Both the position numbers and the translations under genes were made by a program. A model generated the notes under the pieces. It made no database searches. It had not been told where the DNA came from and was given only the letters and a program-made list of their open reading frames with translations. A stretch of DNA of 28,778 bases from Lachnospiraceae bacterium (GTDB taxonomy: Bacteria > Bacillota > Clostridia > Oscillospirales > Ruminococcaceae): positions 1-28,778 of the forward strand of contig JAMPFE010000029.1 of the NCBI GenBank assembly GCA_023664705.1. Direction: 5' to 3'. Below are positions 1 to 8,319 of this stretch, piece after piece (position 1 is the stretch's first letter; every line of letters starts with the position of its first letter).

Positions 1-71
1 GTACCGTCTACCCTTCCTTTGCTAAGGGGGATTTGCCGGTAATTATATTATAACAACGGAGGTAATATAAA

Positions 72-1262
72 ATGCTTAAACCCTTTTCAAATAAGGTGTC
101 GGGGCTCGCGCCCTCGGCTATCCGAGAGATACTTAAATTCACCGCCGACCCCGAGGTCATCAGCTTCGCGGCGGGCAACCCCGCGCCCGAGGCGTTCCCC
201 GTGGAGACCATCGCGCGGCTCTCCGCCGAGATTTTACGGGAAGAGCCCGTAAACGCTCTGCAATATTCCGTAACGGAGGGCTACGCGCCGCTCCGCGGTT
301 GGCTTGAAAGCGATCTTCGCGCCAAGGGAATGTTCGCCGAAAACGATATGGTCATCGTCACGGCGGGCGCTCAGCAGGCTATCGAGACCACCGCCAAGAT
401 ACTCTGCAACGAGGGCGACGTTATTCTCTGCGAGGACCCGAGCTTTATCGGCTCTCTTAACGCGTTTCGCAGCTACGGCGTAAGGCTCGTCGGGGTCGCC
501 GCCGACAAGGACGGCGTCATTCCCGAAAGGCTCGAGGCTGCGCTCAAAGCCGAGCCCAACGCGAAATTCCTGTACACCATACCGAATTTCCAGAACCCCA
601 CGGGCAACACCACCACGCTCGAGCGCCGCAAGGCAGTGCTGGAGCTTGCCGAGAAATACGGCGTTTATATTCTGGAGGACAACCCCTACGGCGACCTGCG
701 CTTCGCGGGGGAGCCCGTGCCGTGCTATAAGGCGCTTGACAAGACCAACCACGTGCTGTACGCGGGTACGTTCTCGAAAACGCTCGCGCCCGGATTGAGA
801 GTGGGCTTCCTGTGCGGGGAGCGCGAGTTCGTTCAGAAAGCCGTTGTCGGCTTGCAGACAAGCACGGTACATACAAACATCTGGGCTCAAATGCTCACGC
901 ACCGCTTCGTCACCACCGTTGACTTCAATTCGCATCTGACGCGCCTGCAAGGCATTTACCGCGCGAAATACAAGCGCATGGCGGACGCTCTGCGCGCTTG
1001 TATGCCCGACTGCGTGACCTACTCCGAGCCCGAGGGCGGGCTGTTCATATGGGCGACCGTTCCCGAGAAATACAATATGAACGCTTTCTGTACGACCGCC
1101 GTGCTGAAAAAGGTCGCGGTCGTGCCGGGAAACGCGTTCCTCGCGGATGAAAGCGGCGTTTCACATTCGTTCAGGCTGAATTTCTCCACTCCGACCGACG
1201 AGCAGATAGACAGGGGCGTTGAGATACTCGGCAAATGCGCGGAGGAGTTCTTTGCGAAATGA
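72..1262 (+). CDS. PLP-dependent aminotransferase, class I/II fold (MocR-type/2-aminoadipate aminotransferase-like)
   Basis: The protein has 396 residues, a usual length for fold-type I aminotransferases. It transfers an amino group between an amino acid and a 2-oxo acid in the cytoplasm. Visible landmarks are the N-terminal substrate-arm segment ISFAAGNPAPEAFP, the PNFQNPTG block, the PLP-phenol-contacting segment EDNPYGDLRF, and SKTLAPGLRVG, where Lys236 should form the Schiff base. This pattern matches the LysN/AraT-like stand-alone aminotransferases related to the MocR C-terminal domain; no GntR helix-turn-helix is attached. The start is supported by GGAGGT at 58-63, eight bases ahead of ATG. 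The stop overlaps the next gene by four bases, so the two are translationally coupled, and trpS follows in the same operon. The exact substrate cannot be read from sequence; an aromatic or branched amino acid or 2-aminoadipate are all possible. Confidence 0.9.
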   Translation: MLKPFSNKVSGLAPSAIREILKFTADPEVISFAAGNPAPEAFPVETIARLSAEILREEPVNALQYSVTEGYAPLRGWLESDLRAKGMFAENDMVIVTAGAQQAIETTAKILCNEGDVILCEDPSFIGSLNAFRSYGVRLVGVAADKDGVIPERLEAALKAEPNAKFLYTIPNFQNPTGNTTTLERRKAVLELAEKYGVYILEDNPYGDLRFAGEPVPCYKALDKTNHVLYAGTFSKTLAPGLRVGFLCGEREFVQKAVVGLQTSTVHTNIWAQMLTHRFVTTVDFNSHLTRLQGIYRAKYKRMADALRACMPDCVTYSEPEGGLFIWATVPEKYNMNAFCTTAVLKKVAVVPGNAFLADESGVSHSFRLNFSTPTDEQIDRGVEILGKCAEEFFAK

Positions 1263-1906
1263 ACAGGGACGGGGTTTTAAAGGCGCTCGAGACTGCCGCG
1301 CGGATAGACAAGGACTTTGTTGTTTTCGGCGCGGGAAAGCATAAATACCGTTTGAACGAGCCCGTTTCGGTCGATTTCGTGAGGGCTGCCGAGGAAAAGT
1401 ACGGCTTTTCGCTGCCCGAGGACTATTTCAAGTTCATCACGGAGATAGGCGACGGCGGCGCTGGGGTCGACTACGGACTGTATTCCTTTGCGGAATATAT
1501 GGAGAAAAATCTCCCGAATAACGACTACTACGCGAGAAGTCGGCAAAGCCTCGGGCTGCCATTTGAGATAGAGCCGCTCACAGACGTGACCGACACGCCC
1601 GTCGCGCCCGAGTTTTTTGAAAAGCACCCCGAAAAGTGCTTTTACGATAAGCGCTTTGACGACGAGGACCACGACGGGCTCGTCGGCGGCTTTCTTGTGT
1701 TGGGAACGCGCGGCTGTCAATACGATTTCGGCATGGCGCTCTCGGGAGAGCACCGCGGGCGGATTTTCAACACGGGCAACGAGGGAGACCTCATACTTTT
1801 ATCGGAGAGCTTCGGGGAGTTTTACGGGGATTGGCTCGGGAAAATTTCCGACGAGGCTTGGCTGAAAGAACAGGTCGGGTTCTGGAAGAACGTTTACAAG
1901 CGATAA
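1259..1906 (+). CDS. SMI1/KNR4 (SUKH) family protein
   Basis: The protein has 215 residues. The segment around residues 25-55 (VDFVRAAEEKYGFSLPEDY, then FITEIGDGGAG) is the hallmark start of the SMI1/KNR4 fold: an acidic helix, the LPEDY turn, and a glycine-rich loop. A later stretch (GFLVLGTRGCQYDFGMAL) fits the second core strand pair. In bacteria SUKH proteins are often immunity proteins for polymorphic toxins, but many are solitary and of unknown role. No toxin gene adjoins this one. Its ATG overlaps the stop of the upstream aminotransferase (ATGA) and trpS begins 23 bases after its stop, so it is co-transcribed with metabolic and translation genes. I chose ATG 1259 over the in-frame upstream start at 1235 because it is the coupled start, with GGAGGAG upstream. 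Family assignment is fairly sure; function is unknown. Confidence 0.75.
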   Translation: MNRDGVLKALETAARIDKDFVVFGAGKHKYRLNEPVSVDFVRAAEEKYGFSLPEDYFKFITEIGDGGAGVDYGLYSFAEYMEKNLPNNDYYARSRQSLGLPFEIEPLTDVTDTPVAPEFFEKHPEKCFYDKRFDDEDHDGLVGGFLVLGTRGCQYDFGMALSGEHRGRIFNTGNEGDLILLSESFGEFYGDWLGKISDEAWLKEQVGFWKNVYKR

Positions 1907-1929
1907 TTTATTTAACAGGAGATAACGAA

Positions 1930-2925
1930 ATGGAAGAGAAAAAGAAGATACTGAGCCTTATTCAGCCCACGAACACGCCGCACCTCGGCAACTACCTCGG
2001 GGCGATGTGCAATTGGGTGAAGATGCAGGAGGAGTTCGACTGCGCCTACGGCATTGCCGACCTGCACTCGATAACCGTGCGGCAGGACCCCGTGAAGCTG
2101 CGCGCGCAGATAAAGGAGAGCTACGCGCTGCTTATCGCGTGCGGGCTCGACCCCGAAAGGTCGATACTTTTCGTGCAGGGGCACAATCCGAACCATTCGG
2201 AGCTGGCGTGGATACTGAACTGCTATACGCAGTTCGGGGAGTTGTCGCGCATGACGCAGTTCAAGGACAAATCGCAGAAGCACCCCGACAACATCAACGC
2301 GGGGCTGTTTACCTATCCCGTGCTTATGGCTGCCGATATTCTGCTGTATCAAGCGGATCTGGTGCCCGTCGGAAAAGACCAGCTTCAGCATCTGGAGTTG
2401 GCGCGGAATATCGTGCAGCGCTTTAACGGCGTTTACGGCGAGGTGTTCAAAATGCCCGAGGGGTACGTCACAAAGTCCACGGAAAAGGTGAATTCTCTCC
2501 AGGAGCCGACCAAGAAGATGTCCAAGTCGGACGAGAACCCCAACGCCTCCGTGTGGGTGCTCGACGACCGCGACACCGTGATACGCAAGTTCAAGCGGGC
2601 AGTGACCGACAGCGAGACGGAGGTCTGCGCGAGAGAGGGCAAGGACGGCATTATCAACTTGATGTCCATTTACGGCGGCGTTACGGGGAAGAGCTTTGAC
2701 GAGATAGAGAGCGAGTTTAAGGGCAGGGGCTACGGCGAATTCAAGCTCGCGGTCGGGGAGGCTGTCGCGGACAGGCTCGCGCCCATGCAAGCCGAATACA
2801 AGCGCATTTCCGCGGACAAGGGCTATATCGAGAGCTGCATGAAGCTGGGCGCGGAGAAGGCTTACAAGGTCTCCCGAAGAACGCTCCAAAAGGTGCGCAA
2901 AAAGGTGGGATTTGTCGATTTTTGA
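1930..2925 (+). CDS. trpS: Tryptophan--tRNA ligase
   Basis: This is a 331-residue class I aminoacyl-tRNA synthetase that charges tRNA-Trp in the cytoplasm. It shows the TrpRS form of the HIGH motif (TNTPHLGN, residues 13-20) near the N terminus, the ADLHSITVRQDP segment typical of TrpRS, and a KMSKS loop at residues 196-200. Length equals that of normal bacterial TrpS. The start ATG at 1930 follows AGGAG at 1917-1921; the longer reading frame from 1831 would run into the SUKH gene. It is the third gene of the operon and follows the previous stop by 23 bases. No T-box or trp leader is visible directly upstream, so control, if any, must lie ahead of the aminotransferase. No clear terminator follows; the next element is the rpmB promoter. 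Confidence 0.97.
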   Translation: MEEKKKILSLIQPTNTPHLGNYLGAMCNWVKMQEEFDCAYGIADLHSITVRQDPVKLRAQIKESYALLIACGLDPERSILFVQGHNPNHSELAWILNCYTQFGELSRMTQFKDKSQKHPDNINAGLFTYPVLMAADILLYQADLVPVGKDQLQHLELARNIVQRFNGVYGEVFKMPEGYVTKSTEKVNSLQEPTKKMSKSDENPNASVWVLDDRDTVIRKFKRAVTDSETEVCAREGKDGIINLMSIYGGVTGKSFDEIESEFKGRGYGEFKLAVGEAVADRLAPMQAEYKRISADKGYIESCMKLGAEKAYKVSRRTLQKVRKKVGFVDF

Positions 2926-3015
2926 CAAGTGTTGTGCAAAACGCAGAAAAAACGTGTGCGGAAAGCGGGCTTGTTGTTAAATTGCACAAAAATTTGCCGA
3001 AAACGAAAATACCGC

Positions 3016-3044
3016 TTGCAATTTGGCGAGATTTCTGTTATAAT
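3016..3044 (+). promoter_or_regulatory. Predicted sigma-A promoter of rpmB
   Basis: TTGCAA (3016-3021) and TATAAT (3039-3044) are separated by exactly 17 bases and lie 48 bases upstream of the rpmB start codon. The AT-rich stretch ahead of it fits an upstream element. Confidence 0.85.
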
Positions 3045-3091
3045 ATTCTTTGTTACTGATAAAATACCTATCGGAAGGACGGTGTTATATA

Positions 3092-3280
3092 ATGGCTAAA
3101 TGTGAAATTTGCGGAAAGAGCGTGTCCTTTGGAATTAAAGTTTCTCACTCTCACAGACGCAGCAACAGAACATTTAAACCGAATGTTAAAAAGGTAAAGG
3201 CTGTCGTAAACGGAACTCCCTGCAGAGTTAACGTTTGCTCGCGCTGCCTGCGCTCCAAGCTCGTTCAGAGAGCGGGTTGA
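3092..3280 (+). CDS. rpmB: 50S ribosomal protein L28
   Basis: This 62-residue basic protein is a structural component of the large ribosomal subunit. It begins MAKCEICGKS and carries SHSHRRSNRTFKPN, the conserved L28 core. Cysteines at 4, 7, 49 and 52 form two CxxC pairs, so this is the zinc-binding (C+) paralogue type. The start at 3092 was chosen over the longer in-frame start at 3050 because MAKCEICG is the family N terminus and GGAAGG lies upstream. The gene is monocistronic, with its own consensus promoter and an intrinsic terminator 19 bases after the stop. Confidence 0.97.
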   Translation: MAKCEICGKSVSFGIKVSHSHRRSNRTFKPNVKKVKAVVNGTPCRVNVCSRCLRSKLVQRAG

Positions 3281-3298
3281 TTTGTTCGGAATAAACAC

Positions 3299-3324
3299 AA
3301 AGGGCGCGCATCGGCGTCCTTTTT
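3299..3324 (+). terminator. Intrinsic terminator of rpmB
   Basis: AAAGGGCGC (3299-3307) pairs with GCGTCCTTT (3314-3322), nine pairs with one G-U, over a six-base loop, and runs into a T-rich tract. Confidence 0.85.
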
Positions 3325-3338
3325 ATTTGCGCAAAAAT

Positions 3339-3362
3339 ATCGGCTGCCTAACGGCAGCCGAT
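3339..3362. terminator. Bidirectional terminator between rpmB and the penicillin-binding protein gene
   Basis: A perfect 10-bp stem, ATCGGCTGCC (3339-3348) with GGCAGCCGAT (3353-3362), has a four-base loop. T tracts lie on both sides (TTTTATTTT on the plus strand, ATTTTT on the minus strand), so it can end transcripts from either direction. It sits six bases beyond the stop codon of the minus-strand gene. Confidence 0.9.
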
Positions 3363-3368
3363 TTTATT

Positions 3369-5741
3369 TTAGTACCACCCGTCCAGTATCTCCTGAAGCT
3401 CGTCCGTGTGCTCCTTGTCTTTTGCGTCCCAGTAGGACTTGATCTTCTCGGTCTCCGCCTCGTGGTTGCCCGAGCAGTACTCGGGGATATTCCCCTTGCG
3501 GTAGTAGCCGACGTCCGTGCTGGTGCACTTGGCGGAGGCGATGAGCCCCGTCTCTGTACAGTATCTGCGCTCCAGCACCGAGGAATCGGGCGTGAACTTG
3601 TTGACCACGGAGGTGTCCTCTATCTCCGACATGATGTCGTACCAGATCTGCGAGCCGTAGCGGTGAGAGCCGTCGCCGTTGTAGAGCTTATGGTTGTTCT
3701 CGTCGTAGCCCATCCATACGACCCCGACGTAATTCGGCGTGCAGCCGACAAACAGCAGATTATATTCGTCGTTGGAGGTTCCCGTTTTGCCGATTACCTC
3801 GACGTTTTCGAGGTTCGCGTGGCGTCCCGAGCCGTTGGTCGTCGTGATTACCGTGCGGAGCATTCTGTTCGTTACCCACGCCGCGTCGCTGTCGATAGCC
3901 TGCGTGCCGTAGAAATTCTGCTCGAGAATAACGTTATCCTTGCTGTCGATGACCTTGCTGTAAAACTTGGGCTCGTAGTAAACCCCGCCGTTTCCGAATA
4001 TCTGATAAGCCGCCGCGAGCTCCACCAGCCTTATGCCGTTTGTGAGCGCGCCGAGCGTTATCGGCGAATAGTCGATGTCCATATCTACAAGCGTTGTAAT
4101 TCCCAGATTCTGTGTGAGCTGATTGTAGCAGACCTGCGGAGTGAGCATCTGCGCCACCCTTACGGCTATCGTGTTGCGGGATTCGCGGACAGCCGACCAA
4201 ATTGGCATAAGATCGCCGTTTCCGCCCTCAAAGTTGAAGTTTGTCGGCCATGTTTTTATTTGCGTGCCGTCGATTACGCTGATACCCTTGTCGGGCAGCA
4301 TCATCGAATAGGTTATCAGGTTGTTCTGCACAGCCGTCGCGTATGCCGATATGGGCTTCATCGTCGAGCCCGGGGGGCGCGTCGCCTGCGTGGCGCGGTT
4401 AAAGCAGTTTATGCCGGGCTTGTCGCCGAGACCGCCCGCGACCGCCAGAACGGTCCCCGAATAATCCATGAGCACGAACGCCGACTGCAGCAGGTCCTCG
4501 GGCGGGTCGTCTTCGCCGTAGGACGAGACAACAAGATACGGGTCGCGGAATTTTTCCTCGATAAGCTCCTGAAAAGCCATATTTTCGTTGATGTAGATAC
4601 GGTAGCCGCCGTTGTAGATGTCGCGCCTCGCGGAGGTGTAGGTAACGCCCTTAAGGTCGGCGTAGTCCTGTATCACTTGGTCTATCGCCGCGTCCACGTA
4701 CCAGTCCTGATCGACCTCGTAGTCGTCCCAGCGGTAAGCCTCGTAGTCGTCGTCAACGCCGTCATCTTCCTCCTCGTCGGGCACTTCCTCCTCGGGCTCG
4801 TCGGTCTGTATCGAGCGCGGGTCCGTGTAGCCGAAATCATCGCCGTAAACCGTGCCCGCGAAGCGCACCTTTTCAACCTTTGCCGATTCGTACTCCTTGG
4901 TGTTGATGTAGCCCTGCTCGTACATATTCCGCAGCGCGTATTCCTGCCAGTACTTGCAATTTTCGAGGTCATTGTACGGCGAGCGCAGATACGGATTTCG
5001 TATCATGCCCGCGAGTATCGCCGCCTCGGCGATGTCGAGATCCTTGGCGTCCTTGTCGAAATAGTACTGTGACGCCGCGCCGACGCCGTATATCATGCCG
5101 TCAAACCAAATGGCGTTGAGATAACTCTCAATAATGTCGATTTTTGTGTATTTTTCCTCAAGCGAGAGCGCCCTGAAAATTTCGCGGAGCTTACGCTCCC
5201 AAGTCTGCTCGTCGTCCTGCGTAAGGTTCTTGATGAGCTGCTGTGTTATCGTGGAGCCGCCCTGCCCCTCTCCCGAGAGGTGGAGAACGTCCGCGGCGAG
5301 CGCGTAGACGGTTCTTCTCCAGTCGACGCCCTTATGCTCGTAAAAACGCTTGTCCTCGGTGGAGACGACCGCGTACACGATATACGGCGAGATGTCCTCG
5401 TAGTTGACCCAGATACGGTTTCTCTCCTCGTACAGGCGCTTGAGCTCTATCTCCCTGCCGTCCGTGTCGTAGCCGTATATCATGGTCGTGTACTTCATCT
5501 CGGCGTCGCGCAGCTTTGCGTCGTAGCCGTTGTCGGCAAAATCGAGGATATACACGGTAATGACCGTTACAACGATGCACATCATAATGACCAGTATGAG
5601 CAGCATCGACGAAACGGTTGTCCCGACGACCGTAAGGGCATGTCCGATATTGCGCGCCACCCTGCCCTTTTCGCGCTTTTTGGGCTTCTTCGGCTCGTCG
5701 TCTTTTATTTTGATGTAACGAAAATTTCTTCTTTTGTTCAC
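3369..5741 (-). CDS. Class A penicillin-binding protein (bifunctional peptidoglycan glycosyltransferase/transpeptidase)
   Basis: The protein has 790 residues and builds and cross-links cell-wall peptidoglycan outside the membrane. Order: a basic cytoplasmic tail, one membrane anchor at about residues 34-66, a GT51 glycosyltransferase domain with STEDKRFYEHKG (catalytic Glu129) and GGSTITQQL, a linker, then the transpeptidase domain with STMK (nucleophile Ser459, Lys462), SRN (521-523) and KTGTS (652-656). All catalytic motifs are intact. The start is GTG at 5741, supported by AGGTGAT a few bases upstream; the longer frame to 5918 adds a segment without a signal and would cross the promoter. 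The gene stands alone with its own promoter and terminator. The linker has a very acidic insert (about residues 313-350, rich in Asp and Glu). It is equivalent to ponA/mrcA of other bacteria; which paralogue it is cannot be told. Confidence 0.96.
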   Translation of the reverse strand: MNKRRNFRYIKIKDDEPKKPKKREKGRVARNIGHALTVVGTTVSSMLLILVIMMCIVVTVITVYILDFADNGYDAKLRDAEMKYTTMIYGYDTDGREIELKRLYEERNRIWVNYEDISPYIVYAVVSTEDKRFYEHKGVDWRRTVYALAADVLHLSGEGQGGSTITQQLIKNLTQDDEQTWERKLREIFRALSLEEKYTKIDIIESYLNAIWFDGMIYGVGAASQYYFDKDAKDLDIAEAAILAGMIRNPYLRSPYNDLENCKYWQEYALRNMYEQGYINTKEYESAKVEKVRFAGTVYGDDFGYTDPRSIQTDEPEEEVPDEEEDDGVDDDYEAYRWDDYEVDQDWYVDAAIDQVIQDYADLKGVTYTSARRDIYNGGYRIYINENMAFQELIEEKFRDPYLVVSSYGEDDPPEDLLQSAFVLMDYSGTVLAVAGGLGDKPGINCFNRATQATRPPGSTMKPISAYATAVQNNLITYSMMLPDKGISVIDGTQIKTWPTNFNFEGGNGDLMPIWSAVRESRNTIAVRVAQMLTPQVCYNQLTQNLGITTLVDMDIDYSPITLGALTNGIRLVELAAAYQIFGNGGVYYEPKFYSKVIDSKDNVILEQNFYGTQAIDSDAAWVTNRMLRTVITTTNGSGRHANLENVEVIGKTGTSNDEYNLLFVGCTPNYVGVVWMGYDENNHKLYNGDGSHRYGSQIWYDIMSEIEDTSVVNKFTPDSSVLERRYCTETGLIASAKCTSTDVGYYRKGNIPEYCSGNHEAETEKIKSYWDAKDKEHTDELQEILDGWY

Positions 5742-5792
5742 TTTGACATCACCTCTTGAACAAACATGGCTTCCCCAATGACGTATATAATC

Positions 5793-5821
5793 ATTATAGC
5801 ACATTTTTCCCGAAATGTTAA
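5793..5821 (-). promoter_or_regulatory. Predicted sigma-A promoter of the class A PBP gene
   Basis: On the minus strand TTAACA (5816-5821) and TATAAT (5793-5798) are spaced by 17 bases. They lie about 50 bases upstream of the chosen GTG start, which supports that start. Confidence 0.75.
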
Positions 5822-5888
5822 GCCCCTTTTTGAAATTTTTCATGAAAGTACGGTGAAAACCTCGAAAAACGGGATAACAAACGGGCAA

Positions 5889-5915
5889 ATCCCGCGGGAG
5901 CCGACTCCGCGGGAT
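5889..5915 (-). terminator. Stable hairpin downstream of the SGNH lipoprotein gene, probable terminator
   Basis: ATCCCGCGG (5889-5897) pairs perfectly with CCGCGGGAT (5907-5915). It lies 33 bases beyond the stop of the minus-strand SGNH gene. The tract that follows on the minus strand is only moderately T-rich (TTGCCCGTTTGTT), so termination may be partial. Confidence 0.55.
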
Positions 5916-5947
5916 CAAATTCTCCGTTGGCGATGAAACGCCGTTTA

Positions 5948-7294
5948 TCAGCTTACCGCGACCGCAGAAACGTAGAACTGCGCCGCGCCGTCCTGAGCCT
6001 TGGGGGCTATCTTCAGAGTGTGCTTGCCCTCGGGCAAGCCCGTTTTTATCTGCTCGAACTCGACGTAGTTGCCCCAGCCGTTCGGGAACGCCGCGTCTAT
6101 CGTGGTTACGACCTCGCCGTCGAGATAGACGTCCGCCTTGCAGCTGTTTGAGGTCAGCTTGCCGTAGAGCAGACCGACGTTCGTGCCCTCGAACTCAAAT
6201 TCGATAGCGTCGGCGTCCGTAAACTGCCCGTCGGTCGCCCTTATTACCCAAGGGTTCATGAAGTTGCCGAAATTCATCTCTCTCGCTTGGAAACCGCCCA
6301 GACTTACGGGCTCGGTGTCGTCGGACATCAGCAGCTTGGCGTTTACATAGGTGTTGCCGATGTCGGTGACGGAAGCGAAATCGCTCTCCGCGCCCGAGAT
6401 ATTGTCGAGGTCGTCAATTACCGACTGAAGGTAATTCGTGATAAGACCGCTGAGTATGGCGTGCCCGGGAACGTTTGGGTGGATATTGTCGTCGGAAATG
6501 TCCGTCCACTTGATATAGCCCTTGTCGATAACGTCAAGGATAGTATCCTTGTAAGAGATCATGGGAATATCAAACTTCTTTACCACTTCGCCGTGGTACT
6601 GTATGAAGCTCGTGCCGTTATCCTGCGTCATCGCGACAGTGACGATGGCGGGGCTCGACGAATGGTTCCAGAGCTTGCGCAGCAGGCTCGCGTAGGTCTC
6701 CGTGTTTACCGCAGTGCGCTCGGTGGTGTCGTTTACCGAGAAATCGATGAAGATAAGGTCGGGGTCCTTCGACAGCACGTCCTTATCCGCGCGGTGAACG
6801 CCGATATAAGAGCCCGTCGCGCCGATGCCAGCGTTTACGTAGGTGATGTTCGCGTCGGGGAACTTCTCCTCCAGCCAGTTGGTGGTGAGCCGCGCGTAGC
6901 AAAGGTCGTTGCCTGCGGACGTGCCCTGCGTGATAGAGCCGCCGAGATACGCCACGGTAACGTCCTCTCCCGCTTGGAGCTTTTTGATGACGTTCGCGAG
7001 GCGCACTTGATTGCCGACGTTATAGCGCGAATTGGCTATCATCGTCGGAGTGAGCTCGCCGCCGAGCGTATAGGGTATCTCCTCTATTTCGGGAGTGCTC
7101 TCGCTTTCGGTGCTGTTCTCCTCGGACGAGCCCGTGCTTGAGCTCTCGGGAGCGCTTGTGCCGCTGTCCGAGCTGCTTTGGCTGCTCGAGCTCGAGCTTG
7201 AGCTGCTGTCGGAGCTTGAGCTGTTTCCGCCCGTGCAGCCCGTCATTGTCAGAATAAGCGCCGCGCAAAGCGCGATTGCCGAAAATCTTTTCAT
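5948..7294 (-). CDS. SGNH/GDSL-family hydrolase lipoprotein with serine-rich linker
   Basis: The protein has 448 residues and is exported. The N terminus is a lipoprotein signal (MKRFSAIAL... ending LTMTGC, lipidated Cys20). Residues 24-66 are a low-complexity linker almost entirely Ser, Glu, Thr and Gly. The SGNH esterase domain (about 90-300) shows block I GGSITQG with nucleophile Ser120, a Gly block near VNAGIGATGS, block III SVND with Asn188, and block V DDNIHPN with Asp269 and His272. The last 120 residues look beta-rich and resemble the carbohydrate-binding-like domain often joined to such esterases. Likely role: deacetylation of polysaccharide or cell-wall sugar at the cell surface; the substrate is inference. 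Start: AAGGAGA lies ahead of ATG 7294. The gene is monocistronic. Confidence 0.85.
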   Translation of the reverse strand: MKRFSAIALCAALILTMTGCTGGNSSSSDSSSSSSSSSQSSSDSGTSAPESSSTGSSEENSTESESTPEIEEIPYTLGGELTPTMIANSRYNVGNQVRLANVIKKLQAGEDVTVAYLGGSITQGTSAGNDLCYARLTTNWLEEKFPDANITYVNAGIGATGSYIGVHRADKDVLSKDPDLIFIDFSVNDTTERTAVNTETYASLLRKLWNHSSSPAIVTVAMTQDNGTSFIQYHGEVVKKFDIPMISYKDTILDVIDKGYIKWTDISDDNIHPNVPGHAILSGLITNYLQSVIDDLDNISGAESDFASVTDIGNTYVNAKLLMSDDTEPVSLGGFQAREMNFGNFMNPWVIRATDGQFTDADAIEFEFEGTNVGLLYGKLTSNSCKADVYLDGEVVTTIDAAFPNGWGNYVEFEQIKTGLPEGKHTLKIAPKAQDGAAQFYVSAVAVS

Positions 7295-7335
7295 AATACA
7301 TTCTCCTTTAAAAATTCAAAATGACCGTACATAAT

Positions 7336-7364
7336 ATTATGACATTTTTTTGACTGTTTGTCAA
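7336..7364 (-). promoter_or_regulatory. Predicted promoter of the SGNH lipoprotein gene
   Basis: TTGACA (7359-7364, minus strand) and CATAAT (7336-7341) are separated by 17 bases, about 40 bases upstream of the start codon. No strong terminator for the preceding dgkA gene is seen in this gap, so some read-through into the lipoprotein gene is possible. Confidence 0.75.
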
Positions 7365-7374
7365 GGGGTATTTG

Positions 7375-7836
7375 CTACTTGCCGTCCTTTTTCCGATATT
7401 CGGGCAGGAAAACGAAGCCCCATGCCGCCGCGAGCGCGAGGATAAGCGCCGCAAGACGCGCGGGCTCGGTGAAATACAGAAATATCAGCCCGAGCACGTC
7501 CGTGTTCCAGAAAAGCAGGACCCCGACAGCCGCCGCGCCTATCGCCGAGATAAGCACCGCGCCCGCCGCGCAGTCCTTGGCGAGCTTTATGCGGTGGCTG
7601 TTCTCTTCGGTGACTTTGTCAGCGAGCTTTTCAATTCCCGTGTTGACGGTCTCGAGCGCCGTAACGAGCGCGCACGTCAGAACGAGCAGCGCCCAGCGCT
7701 CCGCCGAGAACGAATAAAACCGCGCCGCGAAATATATCACGAACGCCGCCGCGCATAAGTGAAAGCGGAAATTGCGCTGCCCGAGAGCCGTGACTATGCC
7801 GCGCCCCGCGTAATAAAAGCTTTTGAAAAATTTCAT
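7375..7836 (-). CDS. dgkA: Diacylglycerol kinase/undecaprenol kinase family membrane protein
   Basis: The protein has 153 residues and several hydrophobic helices. The signature ALETVNTGIEKLADKV (residues 60-75), followed by HRIKLAKDCAAGAV (81-94), is diagnostic for the DgkA family, with conserved Glu62, Glu69 and Asp88. In Gram-positive bacteria this family mostly phosphorylates undecaprenol (UdpK) and so recycles the lipid carrier of wall synthesis. Here there is an extra hydrophobic segment at about 115-146, making the protein longer than the typical 120-130 residues. The start codon overlaps the ybeY stop by four bases. The phoH-ybeY-dgkA order is conserved in Firmicutes, where era often follows; era is not next here. 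Substrate (diacylglycerol or undecaprenol) is not decided by sequence alone. Confidence 0.92.
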   Translation of the reverse strand: MKFFKSFYYAGRGIVTALGQRNFRFHLCAAAFVIYFAARFYSFSAERWALLVLTCALVTALETVNTGIEKLADKVTEENSHRIKLAKDCAAGAVLISAIGAAAVGVLLFWNTDVLGLIFLYFTEPARLAALILALAAAWGFVFLPEYRKKDGK

Positions 7837-8303
7837 CGTGTTATACCCAATTTATGTAAAACTTTTTCCTGTTTGGCAAACATTTCCTTTTCCTCGTCCG
7901 CGGTCGTGTGGTCGTAGCCGAGCAGGTGGAACAGCGAGTGCGTCAGCAGGAACGCGGTCTCCCGCCGAAAGCCGTGCCCGTACTCCTCCGCCTGAGAGAG
8001 CGCCTTTTCGAGAGAGATAACGACGTCCCCGAGGAGTATCGCGTCGGTGTCGGGGTTGACCTCGAAGCCGTTTTCGTCTCCGAGCGGGAACGACAGCACA
8101 TCCGTTTCGCGGTCGATGCCGCGGTGCTCGGCGTTCAGCCCGCGGATACGCGCGTTGTCGACGAGCGTTACCGAGACCTCCGCGTCGTCCTCTATGCCCT
8201 CCTCCTCGAGAGCCGCTCGGGCGCAGTCCTCTATCAATTGCTCAAAGTCCTCGGGCGGGTCGAGCTTGTCTTGTTCGTTTAAATAGTCAATGTAAATTTT
8301 CAT
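7833..8303 (-). CDS. ybeY: Endoribonuclease YbeY (rRNA maturation)
   Basis: The protein has 156 residues, the normal YbeY length. It shows the zinc-binding signature HSLFHLLGYDH with His122, His126 and His132, and the family segment VTLVDNARIRGLNAEHRGIDRETDVLSFP, given here only as a landmark at residues 45-73. YbeY is a metal-dependent RNase for 16S rRNA 3' maturation and ribosome quality control. It overlaps the downstream dgkA gene by four bases and follows an unrecognised gene by 16 bases in the phoH operon. Confidence 0.97.
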   Translation of the reverse strand: MKIYIDYLNEQDKLDPPEDFEQLIEDCARAALEEEGIEDDAEVSVTLVDNARIRGLNAEHRGIDRETDVLSFPLGDENGFEVNPDTDAILLGDVVISLEKALSQAEEYGHGFRRETAFLLTHSLFHLLGYDHTTADEEKEMFAKQEKVLHKLGITR

Positions 8304-8319
8304 CGGAGATGTCCTCGCT

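Noticed and set aside
1..40. Possible 3' part of a T-box leader (GTACCG at the window edge, then CCCTT...AAGGG)
   Set aside because: Only the last bases would be inside the window, no T tract follows the small stem, and the specifier region cannot be seen.
3282..5072. Long plus-strand frame of 596 codons
   Set aside because: It is the antisense shadow of the class A PBP gene, whose motifs are intact; the frame starts inside the rpmB terminator region and has no family match.
7090..7230. Tandem DNA repeat of CTCGAG/CTTGAG-like units
   Set aside because: It is explained by serine and glutamate codons of the lipoprotein's low-complexity linker.
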